From the NCBI GenBank assembly GCA_031288855.1, contig JAITQQ010000115.1, positions 1 through 5,512 on the forward strand: a stretch of 5,512 bases of DNA, given 5' to 3'. Positions 1 through 5,512 of this stretch are shown here, one piece after another; within the stretch, counting starts at the first letter, position 1; each line of letters begins with the position of its first letter. The stretch is from Prevotellaceae bacterium (GTDB lineage Bacteria; Bacteroidota; Bacteroidia; Bacteroidales; UBA932). Both the position numbers and the translations under genes were made by a program. The notes under the pieces were generated by a model. That model was not told where the DNA came from and did no database searches. It was given only the letters and a program-made list of their open reading frames with translations.

Positions 1-4
1 AAAT

Positions 5-17
5 TTTAACAAAAATT
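5..17 (+). repeat. 13-bp direct repeat, left copy
   Basis: TTTAACAAAAATT at 5-17 recurs exactly at 514-526. The two copies bracket the palindrome block. It could be a duplicated AT-rich promoter-proximal segment, a trace of an insertion or duplication, or coincidence in AT-rich DNA. Confidence 0.45.
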
Positions 18-39
18 AAGAAAAAAGTTCATGATGTTG

Positions 40-60
40 GGGCGGATTTCAAATCCGCCC
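40..60. repeat. Palindrome 1 (GGGGC-type)
   Basis: Arms GGGCGGATTT (40-49) and AAATCCGCCC (51-60) are perfect complements around one central base. The flanks are G on the left, giving GGGGC, and GTAC on the right (61-64). This tip pattern is shared with the palindromes at 76, 113 and 322. Confidence 0.8.
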
Positions 61-70
61 GTACGATGAT

Positions 71-98
71 GTAGGGGCGTTGCGTGCAACGCCTGTGC
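71..98. repeat. Palindrome 2 (GTAGGGGC-type)
   Basis: The element starts with GTAGGGGC (71-78). Arms GGCGTTGC (76-83) and GCAACGCC (86-93) are exact complements with a 2-base centre, followed by TGTGC. TGCGTG at its centre (81-86) is also found in the loop region of the element at 322-352. Confidence 0.8.
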
Positions 99-112
99 GG
101 GGGGTTGGTTAG

Positions 113-132
113 AGGCGCAATGCATTGCGCCT
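113..132. repeat. Palindrome 3, perfect 20-bp
   Basis: AGGCGCAATG (113-122) is followed directly by its exact reverse complement CATTGCGCCT (123-132). The element continues into GTAC, so that CCTGTACAGG (130-139) forms a second, overlapping 10-bp palindrome. Its tips resemble those of the neighbouring elements. Confidence 0.8.
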
Positions 133-159
133 GTACAGGGCACGGAATGTCGGTAGAAA

Positions 160-196
160 GGTGGGGGTGTTTTGCCACCGTTTCCCGCAGGGAAAC
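160..196. repeat. TGCCACCGTT element, copy A, with hairpin
   Basis: TGCCACCGTT (173-182) runs into a hairpin with arms GTTTCCC (180-186) and GGGAAAC (190-196) and a 3-base loop. A weaker stem, GGTGG (160-164) with CCACC (175-179), overlaps it upstream. The word TGCCACCGTT recurs at 293-302, again at the edge of a palindrome. Confidence 0.6.
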
Positions 197-206
197 AATT
201 TGCATA

Positions 207-238
207 ACCCCATGCAAGCCGAAGGCGCAGCTTGGGGT
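207..238. repeat. Imperfect inverted repeat
   Basis: CAAGC (215-219) can pair with GCTTG (230-234). After a 3-base bulge on the left, CCC (209-211) can pair with GGG (235-237). This is the least perfect hairpin in the cluster. Confidence 0.45.
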
Positions 239-292
239 GGGAAGGATGTGCGAAGGGAAACCCGCGCGGCGCACCAACAGGGCAAGCGGCAA

Positions 293-314
293 TGCCACCG
301 TTCCGCGCGGAATG
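293..314. repeat. TGCCACCGTT element, copy B, with 12-bp palindrome
   Basis: TGCCACCGTT (293-302) overlaps the perfect palindrome TTCCGCGCGGAA (301-312). It has the same arrangement as copy A at 173-196, with a shorter, loop-free core. The shared leader and differing core suggest a second repeat family interleaved with the GTAGGGGC elements. Confidence 0.6.
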
Positions 315-321
315 AAATACC

Positions 322-352
322 GTAGGGGCAGACCTGCGTGTCTGCCCTCTAC
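322..352. repeat. Palindrome 4 (GTAGGGGC-type), longest stem
   Basis: GTAG (322-325) plus GGGCAGAC (326-333) pairs with GTCTGCCC (340-347) plus CTAC (349-352). The stem is 12 bp with one bulged T at 348 and a six-base loop CTGCGT. It is the strongest hairpin in the region and the clearest example of the conserved GTAGGGGC...CTAC tips. Confidence 0.85.
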
Positions 353-370
353 AACGTATGGGCGTTCGGC

Positions 371-394
371 AGGGATGCATCCCTACAGGATGCA
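371..394. repeat. Palindrome 5 with overlapping alternative hairpin
   Basis: AGGGATGCATCCCT (371-384) is a perfect 14-bp palindrome. Its right half also belongs to a second hairpin: TGCATCC (376-382) pairs with GGATGCA (388-394) around a five-base loop. The two folds cannot form in the same RNA molecule at once. Confidence 0.7.
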
Positions 395-429
395 ACGTTA
401 ATGGGTATATTCCGGGTTCTACCAAGCGG

Positions 430-448
430 CACATTCCTATGGAATGTG
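430..448. repeat. Hairpin CACATTCC / GGAATGTG
   Basis: Arms CACATTCC (430-437) and GGAATGTG (441-448) are exact complements around TAT. It is the last and least GC-rich palindrome before the arcA promoter region. The plus-strand sequence after it is AAAACACATT, not a T-run, so it is a poor intrinsic terminator. Confidence 0.75.
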
Positions 449-513
449 AAAACACATTATTTTAATATGGTGGCAAGCATGTACAGTCCAGATTTTTTAA
501 TTGGGCAAAAAAA

Positions 514-526
514 TTTAACAAAAATT
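514..526 (+). repeat. 13-bp direct repeat, right copy
   Basis: Exact copy of the 5-17 sequence, lying immediately upstream of the arcA -7 element. Here it would fall in the promoter spacer. Confidence 0.45.
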
Positions 527-531
527 TTTTG

Positions 532-539
532 TACATTTG
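532..539 (+). promoter_or_regulatory. Bacteroidota-type -7 element for arcA
   Basis: TACATTTG matches the TAnnTTTG consensus used by the primary sigma factor of Bacteroidota. The surrounding core, TTGTA..TTTGC, is the same as in the promoter before queA. A good TTTG/TTG -33 element at the usual ~19-20 base spacing is not visible; the nearest TTG (501-503) is 28 bases away. Only 7 bases separate the element from the ATG at 547, so the transcript would start about 0-4 bases before the start codon. Confidence 0.6.
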
Positions 540-546
540 CTACATT

Positions 547-1806
547 ATGGATTTACCGGAATTAAATATACAATCGGAAATCGGAACGCTCGACGCCGTG
601 CTGCTGCACACGCCCGGCCCCGAAGTAGAAAACATGACGCCCAAAGACGCGCAGCGTGCGCTGTATAGCGACATCCTCAACCTGTCGATTGCCCAAAAAG
701 AATATGAACAGCTGGAGGGCATACTGGCGAAAGCAACCCGCGTGTACCAACTGAAAGATTTGCTGCTGAAAGTGCTCGAAAACCAAACGGAGCGGCAGGA
801 ACTCATAAAAAAGATATGCACCGCCGAACAGGTGACTGACTATTTCGACACGCTGATGGACATGCCGGCGCGCGCCCTGTGCCGTGTCTTGATTGAAGGC
901 CTTCCGGCACGCATCGACAACCTCACCGCCTTCCTGAACGACGACTATTACGCGCTGTTCCCGCTCTACAATTTTTATTTTACCCGCGACGCCGCTATGG
1001 TCGTAGGAAACCGCGTGCTCATCGGGAAAATGGCAAACACCGTGCGTTTGCGCGAATCGTTAATCATGGAAGCGCTGTTCAAAAGCCCGCTCTTTGCCGT
1101 GCAACAACTCATCAATCCCTATCAGGCGGCTTCCGGCGCAAACATAGGCATTGAGGGCGGCGACGTGCTCGTAGCGCGCCACGACGTGCTGATTACCGGC
1201 AACGGCACGCGCACCACCTCGCAGGGCATCGACTTCATTTTATCGCAACTGTGCCGCAACCCCGACGGAGAGCTCATGCACGTACTTGTACAACAACTGC
1301 CTTCGCAACCCGAATCGTTCATCCACCTCGACATGGTATTCACACTGCTCGACACGGACAAGTGCATGGTGTTTGAGCCGCTAATCCTGGAAGACAACCG
1401 TTATGAAACCATACACATCACAGTGCGGCACGGCAAAGTGGAAAAAATAAAATATGTGCAGGGGCTTCTGCCTGCCCTCAAAAAATTGGGGATTGACCTC
1501 GAGCCGGTGAGCTGCGGCGGCAAAGACGAATGGAATCAGGAGCGCGAACAGTGGCACAGCGGCGCAAACTTTTTCGCCATAGCGCCGGGCAAAGTGCTGA
1601 GCTACGCCCGCAACATCCATACCATTGAAGAAATGAACAAACACGGCTTCGACGTCATCAAAGCCGCCGACATACTAACCGGCAAGGTAAACCTCAACCA
1701 CATAAAGCGGGGCGTAATAACGCTCGAAGGCTCGGAGCTGCCGCGCGGCGGCGGCGGGCCGCGCTGCATGACCCTGCCCCTGCGCCGGAAACCTGTGAAA
1801 TGGTAA
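547..1806 (+). CDS. arcA: Arginine deiminase
   Basis: The 419-residue product should hydrolyse L-arginine to L-citrulline and ammonia in the cytoplasm, the first step of the arginine deiminase pathway (energy and acid resistance). The length is normal for the amidinotransferase-fold family. All catalytic landmarks are present: FTRD with Asp148, EGGD with Glu203, HLDMVF with His260 and Asp262, and the nucleophile Cys407 in RGGGGPRCMTLP. The N-terminus (SEIGTLDAVLLHTPGPEVENMTP) and the QWHSGANFFAIAPGK segment are also typical. I chose ATG 547; an in-frame TTG at 529 would place the start inside the -7 element. The gene is followed after 5 bases by truB. No ornithine carbamoyltransferase, carbamate kinase or antiporter gene is in the window, so it is not in a classical arc operon here. 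Family assignment is secure; its physiological role in this organism is inferred. Confidence 0.95.
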   Translation: MDLPELNIQSEIGTLDAVLLHTPGPEVENMTPKDAQRALYSDILNLSIAQKEYEQLEGILAKATRVYQLKDLLLKVLENQTERQELIKKICTAEQVTDYFDTLMDMPARALCRVLIEGLPARIDNLTAFLNDDYYALFPLYNFYFTRDAAMVVGNRVLIGKMANTVRLRESLIMEALFKSPLFAVQQLINPYQAASGANIGIEGGDVLVARHDVLITGNGTRTTSQGIDFILSQLCRNPDGELMHVLVQQLPSQPESFIHLDMVFTLLDTDKCMVFEPLILEDNRYETIHITVRHGKVEKIKYVQGLLPALKKLGIDLEPVSCGGKDEWNQEREQWHSGANFFAIAPGKVLSYARNIHTIEEMNKHGFDVIKAADILTGKVNLNHIKRGVITLEGSELPRGGGGPRCMTLPLRRKPVKW

Positions 1807-1811
1807 CGCCT

Positions 1812-2543
1812 ATGCCTTTCGATTTTAATCCCGAAGAAGGAGCGGTCATCCCTGTAGATAAACCATACGGATGGACTTCGTCTGACGTAGTGCGGAAAGT
1901 GAAATTCATGCTGCGGAAAGTAACAGGGCTGAAAAATATTAAAGTGGGGCACGCCGGCACGCTCGACCCGCTGGCCACCGGGCTGCTCCTGCTGTGCGTG
2001 GGAAAGGCCACGAAACAAACCGAATGCCTGCAGGCCGGAGAAAAAGAATATATCGCCCACATCCGGTTGGGCGCTACCACGCCGTCGTTCGACCTCGAAA
2101 AGGAAATCGACCACACCTACCCCTTTGCGCACATCACGCGGGAAGCGGTGGAACAGGCGCTGCAACAGCTCACCGGCACACAGGAACAGGTGCCGCCCAT
2201 TTTTTCCGCCAAGCTAATCGGCGGAAAACGTGCATACACGCTCGCGCGCGAAGGCAAAGAAACCGCCATGAAGCCCGCCGTGATTACCATTTACGAAATG
2301 GAACTCCAACAGTTTGCCCTGCCCGGCCTGACGGTTAAAGTAATTTGCAGCAAAGGGACTTATATCCGGTCGCTGGCGCGCGACTTGGGCGTTGCCCTGC
2401 AAAGCGGGGGTCACCTCACAGGATTACGGCGCACCCGCAGCGGAAAATACCACATTTCAAACGCTTGCAGTATCGCCGAAATAGAAAATGGGCTCAAAAA
2501 TTGGAAAGTCGAAAAAGATATTGTATCTTTGCGGCCTATATAA
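1812..2543 (+). CDS. truB: tRNA pseudouridine(55) synthase TruB
   Basis: TruB isomerises uridine 55 in the T-loop of tRNAs to pseudouridine and acts as a tRNA-folding chaperone in well-studied bacteria. The 243-residue product has the family motifs in order: [12 protein letters not shown] near the N-terminus, [14 protein letters not shown] with catalytic Asp52, [13 protein letters not shown] with Tyr80, [15 protein letters not shown], and [13 protein letters not shown] with Arg186. It is shorter than the E. coli enzyme (314 residues), so the C-terminal extension is reduced, as is usual in this phylum. ATG 1812 gives the common family beginning ([10 protein letters not shown]). ATG 1800, in frame and overlapping the arcA stop as ATGGTAA, would add four residues and is an alternative that implies translational coupling. 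The last codons contain the queA promoter. Confidence 0.95.
   Translation: MPFDFNPEEGAVIPVDKPYGWTSSDVVRKVKFMLRKVTGLKNIKVGHAGTLDPLATGLLLLCVGKATKQTECLQAGEKEYIAHIRLGATTPSFDLEKEIDHTYPFAHITREAVEQALQQLTGTQEQVPPIFSAKLIGGKRAYTLAREGKETAMKPAVITIYEMELQQFALPGLTVKVICSKGTYIRSLARDLGVALQSGGHLTGLRRTRSGKYHISNACSIAEIENGLKNWKVEKDIVSLRPI
2501..2531 (+). promoter_or_regulatory. Bacteroidota-type promoter inside truB, driving queA
   Basis: TTG at 2501-2503 (-33) and TATCTTTG at 2524-2531 (-7) are separated by 20 bases, close to the TTTG-N19-TAnnTTTG consensus. Both elements lie within the final 15 codons of truB. Transcription would begin around 2535-2539, giving a leader of about 25 bases before the queA ATG at 2563. 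This suggests that queA-dprA-tatD can be expressed independently of arcA-truB. Confidence 0.7.
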
Positions 2544-2562
2544 ATACAGGTGTTTTCTGTAT

Positions 2563-3612
2563 ATGAAACTTTCACATTTTAACTTCAAACTACCAAACGA
2601 CCTTATTGCCAAATACCCGGCTAAATACCGCGACGAATCCCGTTTGATGGTAGTAAACCGGAAAAACGGTAAAATAGACCATAAAGTTTTCAAAGACCTC
2701 GTCAAATATTTTTCCGACGGCGATGTAATCATCTTCAATAACACGAAGGTTTTCCCGGCGCGCCTGTATGGGAACAAAGAGAAAACAGGCGCCGAAATCG
2801 AAGTGTTTCTGCTGCGCGAGCTGAACCCCGACCAACGGCTGTGGGATGTGCTGGTTGACCCGGCAAGGAAAATCCGCATCGGCAACAAGCTTTATTTTGG
2901 CGACGACGATGCTTTAGTGGCCGAAGTGATTGACAACACCACTTCGCGCGGCCGCACCCTGCGTTTCTTATTCGACGGCTCTTACGAAGAATTCAAGAAA
3001 ACCCTTTTCCTTCTGGGCGAAATGCCGCTCCCGAAATGGGTGCGCAAAAAGGTAGAAGCCATCGACAACGAGCGCTACCAAACGATTTATGCAAAGCACG
3101 AAGGCGCTGTTGCTGCGCCGGCGGCGGGGCTGCACTTCAGCCGCGAGCTGCTGAAGCGCCTTGAAATTAAAGGCGTGGATTTTGCCGAAGTCACGTTGCA
3201 CATGGGGCTCGGGAGCTTCCGCACGGTAGATGTGGAAGACCTCACCAAACACAAAATGGATTCGGAACAAATTATTGTTTCGCAAGAAACCGTAGACATC
3301 GTAAACAAAGCAAAACTGAATAAACAAAACGTATGCGCCGTAGGAACTACCGTGCTGCGGGCTATAGAAACTACCGTAACCACACAAGGCTTATTGAAAT
3401 CATACGACGGATGGACAAACAAATTCATTTTTCCACCATACGAGTTTAATGTACCCAACCGCCTAATTACAAACTTTCATCTCCCCTATTCCACCTTGCT
3501 CATGTCGGCAGCGGCTTTCGGCGGCTACGACCAAACGATGAAAGCCTACGAAGTGGCCGTAAAGGAAAAATATCATTTCGGCACTTACGGCGATGCACTG
3601 CTAATCATTTAA
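2563..3612 (+). CDS. queA: S-adenosylmethionine:tRNA ribosyltransferase-isomerase QueA
   Basis: QueA transfers and isomerises the ribosyl part of S-adenosylmethionine onto 7-aminomethyl-7-deazaguanine at tRNA position 34, making epoxyqueuosine, the penultimate step of queuosine synthesis. The 349-residue product is of normal length and shows family motifs throughout: [12 protein letters not shown] (59-70), GEMPLPKW (152-159), [14 protein letters not shown] (179-192), [10 protein letters not shown] (213-222), [11 protein letters not shown] (260-270), [20 protein letters not shown] (303-322) and YGDALLI near the C-terminus. ATG 2563 is chosen because the protein then starts [11 protein letters not shown], as family members do. 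An upstream in-frame ATG at 2488 lies inside truB, would precede the predicted transcription start and is unlikely. It begins 19 bases after truB and is followed 11 bases later by dprA. No other queuosine gene is in the window. Confidence 0.96.
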   Translation: MKLSHFNFKLPNDLIAKYPAKYRDESRLMVVNRKNGKIDHKVFKDLVKYFSDGDVIIFNNTKVFPARLYGNKEKTGAEIEVFLLRELNPDQRLWDVLVDPARKIRIGNKLYFGDDDALVAEVIDNTTSRGRTLRFLFDGSYEEFKKTLFLLGEMPLPKWVRKKVEAIDNERYQTIYAKHEGAVAAPAAGLHFSRELLKRLEIKGVDFAEVTLHMGLGSFRTVDVEDLTKHKMDSEQIIVSQETVDIVNKAKLNKQNVCAVGTTVLRAIETTVTTQGLLKSYDGWTNKFIFPPYEFNVPNRLITNFHLPYSTLLMSAAAFGGYDQTMKAYEVAVKEKYHFGTYGDALLII

Positions 3613-3623
3613 ACGAAGGGCGT

Positions 3624-4742
3624 ATGGTGCCCGAAGAATTAAAGTACTATATTGCCCTGACACTAATTCCCGGCGTAGGGAGCATTCTGGCCAAGCGCCT
3701 CATTGCATACTGCGGCAGCGCCCAAACGGTGCTTGCCTCGCCGCGCGGCACGTTGCAGAAAATTCCCGGCATAGGCGCTGCAGTAGCAAACGAAATTGCG
3801 GCGCAACAGCCACAAGCGCTGAAACAAGCCGAACAGGAACTTCTCTTCATCGAAAAAAATAAAATAAAAACATATTGCTACAGCGACATCGGTTATCCCG
3901 AACGCCTGCGGCACTGCGAAGATTCGCCGGTGGTGCTGTTCGCCAAAGGCAATATCGACTTCAACCGCATAAAATTCCTCAGCGTGGTGGGCACGCGGCA
4001 AGCCACGCCATACGGACAAATGAACTGTGAAAAAATTATCGGGCAGTTGGCCGAACGTGGGCACAACCCTGTTATCGTGAGCGGGCTGGCCTACGGCATT
4101 GACATCTGCGCACACCGTGCCGCGCTGCAAAACCAACTCGACACCATAGCGGTGATGGCCACCGGGCTCGATAAAATATATCCGTATTCCCACATCGCCA
4201 CTGCCCGCCAAATCGTCGAACACGGCGCGTGGGTAAGCGATTTTATATCCGGCACGGCGCTCGACCGGAAGAATTTTCTGAAACGCAACCGCATCATCGC
4301 GGGCTTGTCCGACGCCACCCTCATCATAGAATCGCGCATCAAAGGCGGCGCATTGGTAACCGCCGACATCGCCATGTCATACAACCGCGACGTGCTCGCT
4401 GTGCCCGGCCGCGTAGGTGACCTCTCTTCGGAAGGATGCAACGCCCTGATTAAACAAAACAAGGCCGCCCTCGCCGAAACCGCCGCCGACATCGAATACA
4501 CATTGGGATGGGAACGCCCAACCGGTAACGCGCCCGCAAAACAGATGACATTATTTAATGAACTTTCCGACGAGGAAAAACAAATTTTCGTCATGCTGAA
4601 AGAACGTGACACCGTCGGGATGGACACGCTTTCCTACCACACCAACATCACGATAGGGCGGCTGTCGGCGCTGCTGCTTCAACTGGAATTTAAAGGCGTA
4701 ATAAAAAACCTGCCCGGCAAACAATATACCCTGAAAAAATAA
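3624..4742 (+). CDS. dprA: DNA-processing protein DprA (Smf family)
   Basis: DprA binds single-stranded DNA and loads RecA onto it; in competent bacteria this protects and recombines incoming DNA, but the gene is also widespread in species not known to be competent. The 372-residue product has the full three-part layout: an N-terminal helix-hairpin-helix-like region (about 10-65, with IPGVGS and IPGIG), a central Rossmann-like domain (about 75-285) and a C-terminal winged-helix domain (about 310-372). Diagnostic core motifs are VVGTRQATPYG (121-131), VSGLAYGID (152-160), RNRIIAGLS (221-229), ESRIKGGALVTADIA (236-250) and VPGRVGDLSSEGCNALI (260-276). ATG 3624 follows queA by 11 bases, with GAAGGG at 3615-3620 as a possible weak ribosome-binding site. 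Nothing is truncated. No competence-uptake gene is visible, so a role in natural transformation here is only a possibility. Confidence 0.95.
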   Translation: MVPEELKYYIALTLIPGVGSILAKRLIAYCGSAQTVLASPRGTLQKIPGIGAAVANEIAAQQPQALKQAEQELLFIEKNKIKTYCYSDIGYPERLRHCEDSPVVLFAKGNIDFNRIKFLSVVGTRQATPYGQMNCEKIIGQLAERGHNPVIVSGLAYGIDICAHRAALQNQLDTIAVMATGLDKIYPYSHIATARQIVEHGAWVSDFISGTALDRKNFLKRNRIIAGLSDATLIIESRIKGGALVTADIAMSYNRDVLAVPGRVGDLSSEGCNALIKQNKAALAETAADIEYTLGWERPTGNAPAKQMTLFNELSDEEKQIFVMLKERDTVGMDTLSYHTNITIGRLSALLLQLEFKGVIKNLPGKQYTLKK

Positions 4743-4749
4743 ATGCAAC

Positions 4750-5512
4750 ATGATAATAGACTCCCACGTACATTTATATGTAGATGACTTTGCAGCCGAT
4801 TTGAACGAGGTGATGGCGCGTGCGCAAGCGGCAAACGTGCACAAATTCATCATTCCCGGCGTGGACAAAGCATCTTTCGAGCCCATGATGGATGTGGTGC
4901 GCCGCTATCCAGGCCTTTGCTTCCCTTGTGTGGGGCTGCATCCCACCGACGTGCGGCACGACTGGCAAAATGAAATTGCATTCATGGAAAACCAACTGAA
5001 GAAACCGGGCTTTGTGGCTGTGGGCGAAACAGGCTTAGACCTCTACCACAGCAAGGACTTTGTGGCCGAACAATGCCTTGCTTTTGAAACGCAGATGCGC
5101 CTTTCCGTACAATACAACCTGCCGCTTATTATTCATATCCGCGAAGCGTTTGATTTGTTATTCGACGTGCTCGACAAAGTCAAAGGATTGCCGCTGCGCG
5201 GCGTCTTTCATGCGTTCTCGGGGACTGCGGAAATATTTAACCGCATCCGGCAGTACGGCCATTTCAAAATAGGCGTCGGCGGGGTAGTGACGTTTAAAAA
5301 GGCAGAACTCGCAAACGTGGTGCAGCATAGCGAACTTGGCGATATTATTCTTGAAACCGATGCGCCGTGGCTGTCCCCTGTGCCCTTTCGCGGTCACCGC
5401 AACGAGAGCGGTTATTTAAGCTATATCGTGGCTAAGGTAGCGGAATTAAAAGGATGCACGAAAGAAGAAGTAGAAGAAATTACAACCCGCAACACCATAC
5501 AGTTGTTCAATA
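4750..5512 (+). CDS. tatD: TatD-family metal-dependent hydrolase (3' end cut by window)
   Basis: This frame runs open from ATG 4750 to the window edge (254 complete codons). TatD proteins are TIM-barrel metalloenzymes, several of which are DNases acting on DNA 3' ends; the exact substrate here is unknown. All metal-site motifs are visible: DSHVHL (His6, His8), GETGLD (Glu93), PLIIHIREA (His129), GVFHAFSG (His154) and ETDAPWLSP (Asp204), followed by the typical PFRGHRNESGYL. The final visible residues TTRNTIQLFN match the usual C-terminus of about 255-260 residues, so only a few codons and the stop are missing. It starts 7 bases after dprA with an A-rich leader and no clear Shine-Dalgarno site, indicating cotranscription. 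The symbol is family-level: it could be a YcfH/TatD-type paralogue. Confidence 0.93.
   Translation, partial: MIIDSHVHLYVDDFAADLNEVMARAQAANVHKFIIPGVDKASFEPMMDVVRRYPGLCFPCVGLHPTDVRHDWQNEIAFMENQLKKPGFVAVGETGLDLYHSKDFVAEQCLAFETQMRLSVQYNLPLIIHIREAFDLLFDVLDKVKGLPLRGVFHAFSGTAEIFNRIRQYGHFKIGVGGVVTFKKAELANVVQHSELGDIILETDAPWLSPVPFRGHRNESGYLSYIVAKVAELKGCTKEEVEEITTRNTIQLFN

Larger units (their letters stand above)
1..531. other. Gene-free, palindrome-rich intergenic region
   Basis: I see no credible protein gene, tRNA or rRNA here. AT-rich borders (1-36 and about 450-531) enclose a GC-richer block (40-448) made largely of consecutive short inverted repeats. The open frames that cross it are low-complexity, overlap on both strands and mostly read through the palindromes, so I treat them as spurious. 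No hairpin is followed by a convincing T-run, so intrinsic termination is not obvious on either strand. The block probably consists of REP-like or MITE-like elements upstream of arcA; that is inference. Individual palindromes are listed separately. Confidence 0.75.

Noticed and set aside
40..394. CRISPR array
   Set aside because: The palindromes have different stem sequences and irregular spacing, with no identical 25-40-base repeat and no cas gene nearby.
84..401. Plus-strand open frame of 105 codons in the same block
   Set aside because: It covers the palindromes, shows no family motif and overlaps the equally poor minus-strand frame. No promoter with good elements precedes it.
6..455. Minus-strand open frame of 149 codons across the palindrome block
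   Set aside because: Its translation is rich in Pro, Arg, His and Cys, reads straight through the inverted repeats and has no recognisable domain. Competing frames on the plus strand look the same. It is best explained by the GC-rich repeats lacking stop codons.
430..470. Intrinsic terminator at the CACATTCC hairpin
   Set aside because: The stem is AT-rich and short, and neither strand shows a following T-run.
529..546. Upstream TTG start for arcA
   Set aside because: It overlaps the predicted -7 element, so the codons would not be transcribed from that promoter. Family proteins begin at about the ATG at 547.
450..546. ArgR-type operator upstream of arcA
   Set aside because: I looked for a pair of ARG-box-like palindromes and saw none. 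The AT-rich sequence here is better explained by promoter DNA.
338..565. Plus-strand open frame of 75 codons ending inside arcA
   Set aside because: It begins inside the strongest hairpin and crosses the AT-rich arcA promoter and start. No conserved feature supports it.
1602..2165. Long minus-strand frame of 187 codons across the arcA/truB junction
   Set aside because: It lies antisense to two genes with intact family motifs and shows no motif of its own. It reflects codon bias of the plus-strand genes.
3663..4223. Long minus-strand frame of 186 codons inside dprA
   Set aside because: It lies wholly antisense to conserved DprA sequence and has no recognisable domain.

Overview
The window looks like chromosomal DNA from a member of the Bacteroidota, probably a Bacteroidales-like organism. 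Two promoters carry the TAnnTTTG -7 element typical of that phylum, starts rely on A-rich leaders rather than strong Shine-Dalgarno sites, and the protein motifs fit Bacteroidota versions of these families. The species cannot be named from the sequence alone.

Layout. Positions 1-531 hold no credible gene. They contain a dense series of short perfect or near-perfect palindromes (about nine between 40 and 448), with a 13-bp direct repeat in the AT-rich borders on both sides. From 547 to the right edge all five genes lie on the plus strand and are tightly packed: arginine deiminase (arcA, 547-1806), tRNA pseudouridine-55 synthase (truB, 1812-2543), the queuosine enzyme QueA (2563-3612), the DNA-processing protein DprA (3624-4742) and a TatD-family metal-dependent hydrolase (4750 to the window edge, missing only its last few codons). 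Gaps between them are 5, 19, 11 and 7 bases.

How it works together. The spacing suggests one transcription unit with two entry points. One promoter at 532-539 sits so close to the arcA ATG that the message would be nearly leaderless. A second, well-formed promoter (2501-2531) is buried in the last codons of truB and would let queA-dprA-tatD be transcribed apart from arcA-truB. The products are arginine catabolism (ArcA), tRNA modification (TruB in the T-loop, QueA at the wobble position of GUN anticodons), single-stranded DNA handling (DprA) and a probable nuclease or hydrolase (TatD). No arcB, arcC or arginine antiporter gene is present, so arcA is not in a classical arc operon within this window.

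The protein genes are ordinary members of known families with intact key residues. The least explained part is the palindrome cluster at 40-448. No wholly new multi-gene system is evident.
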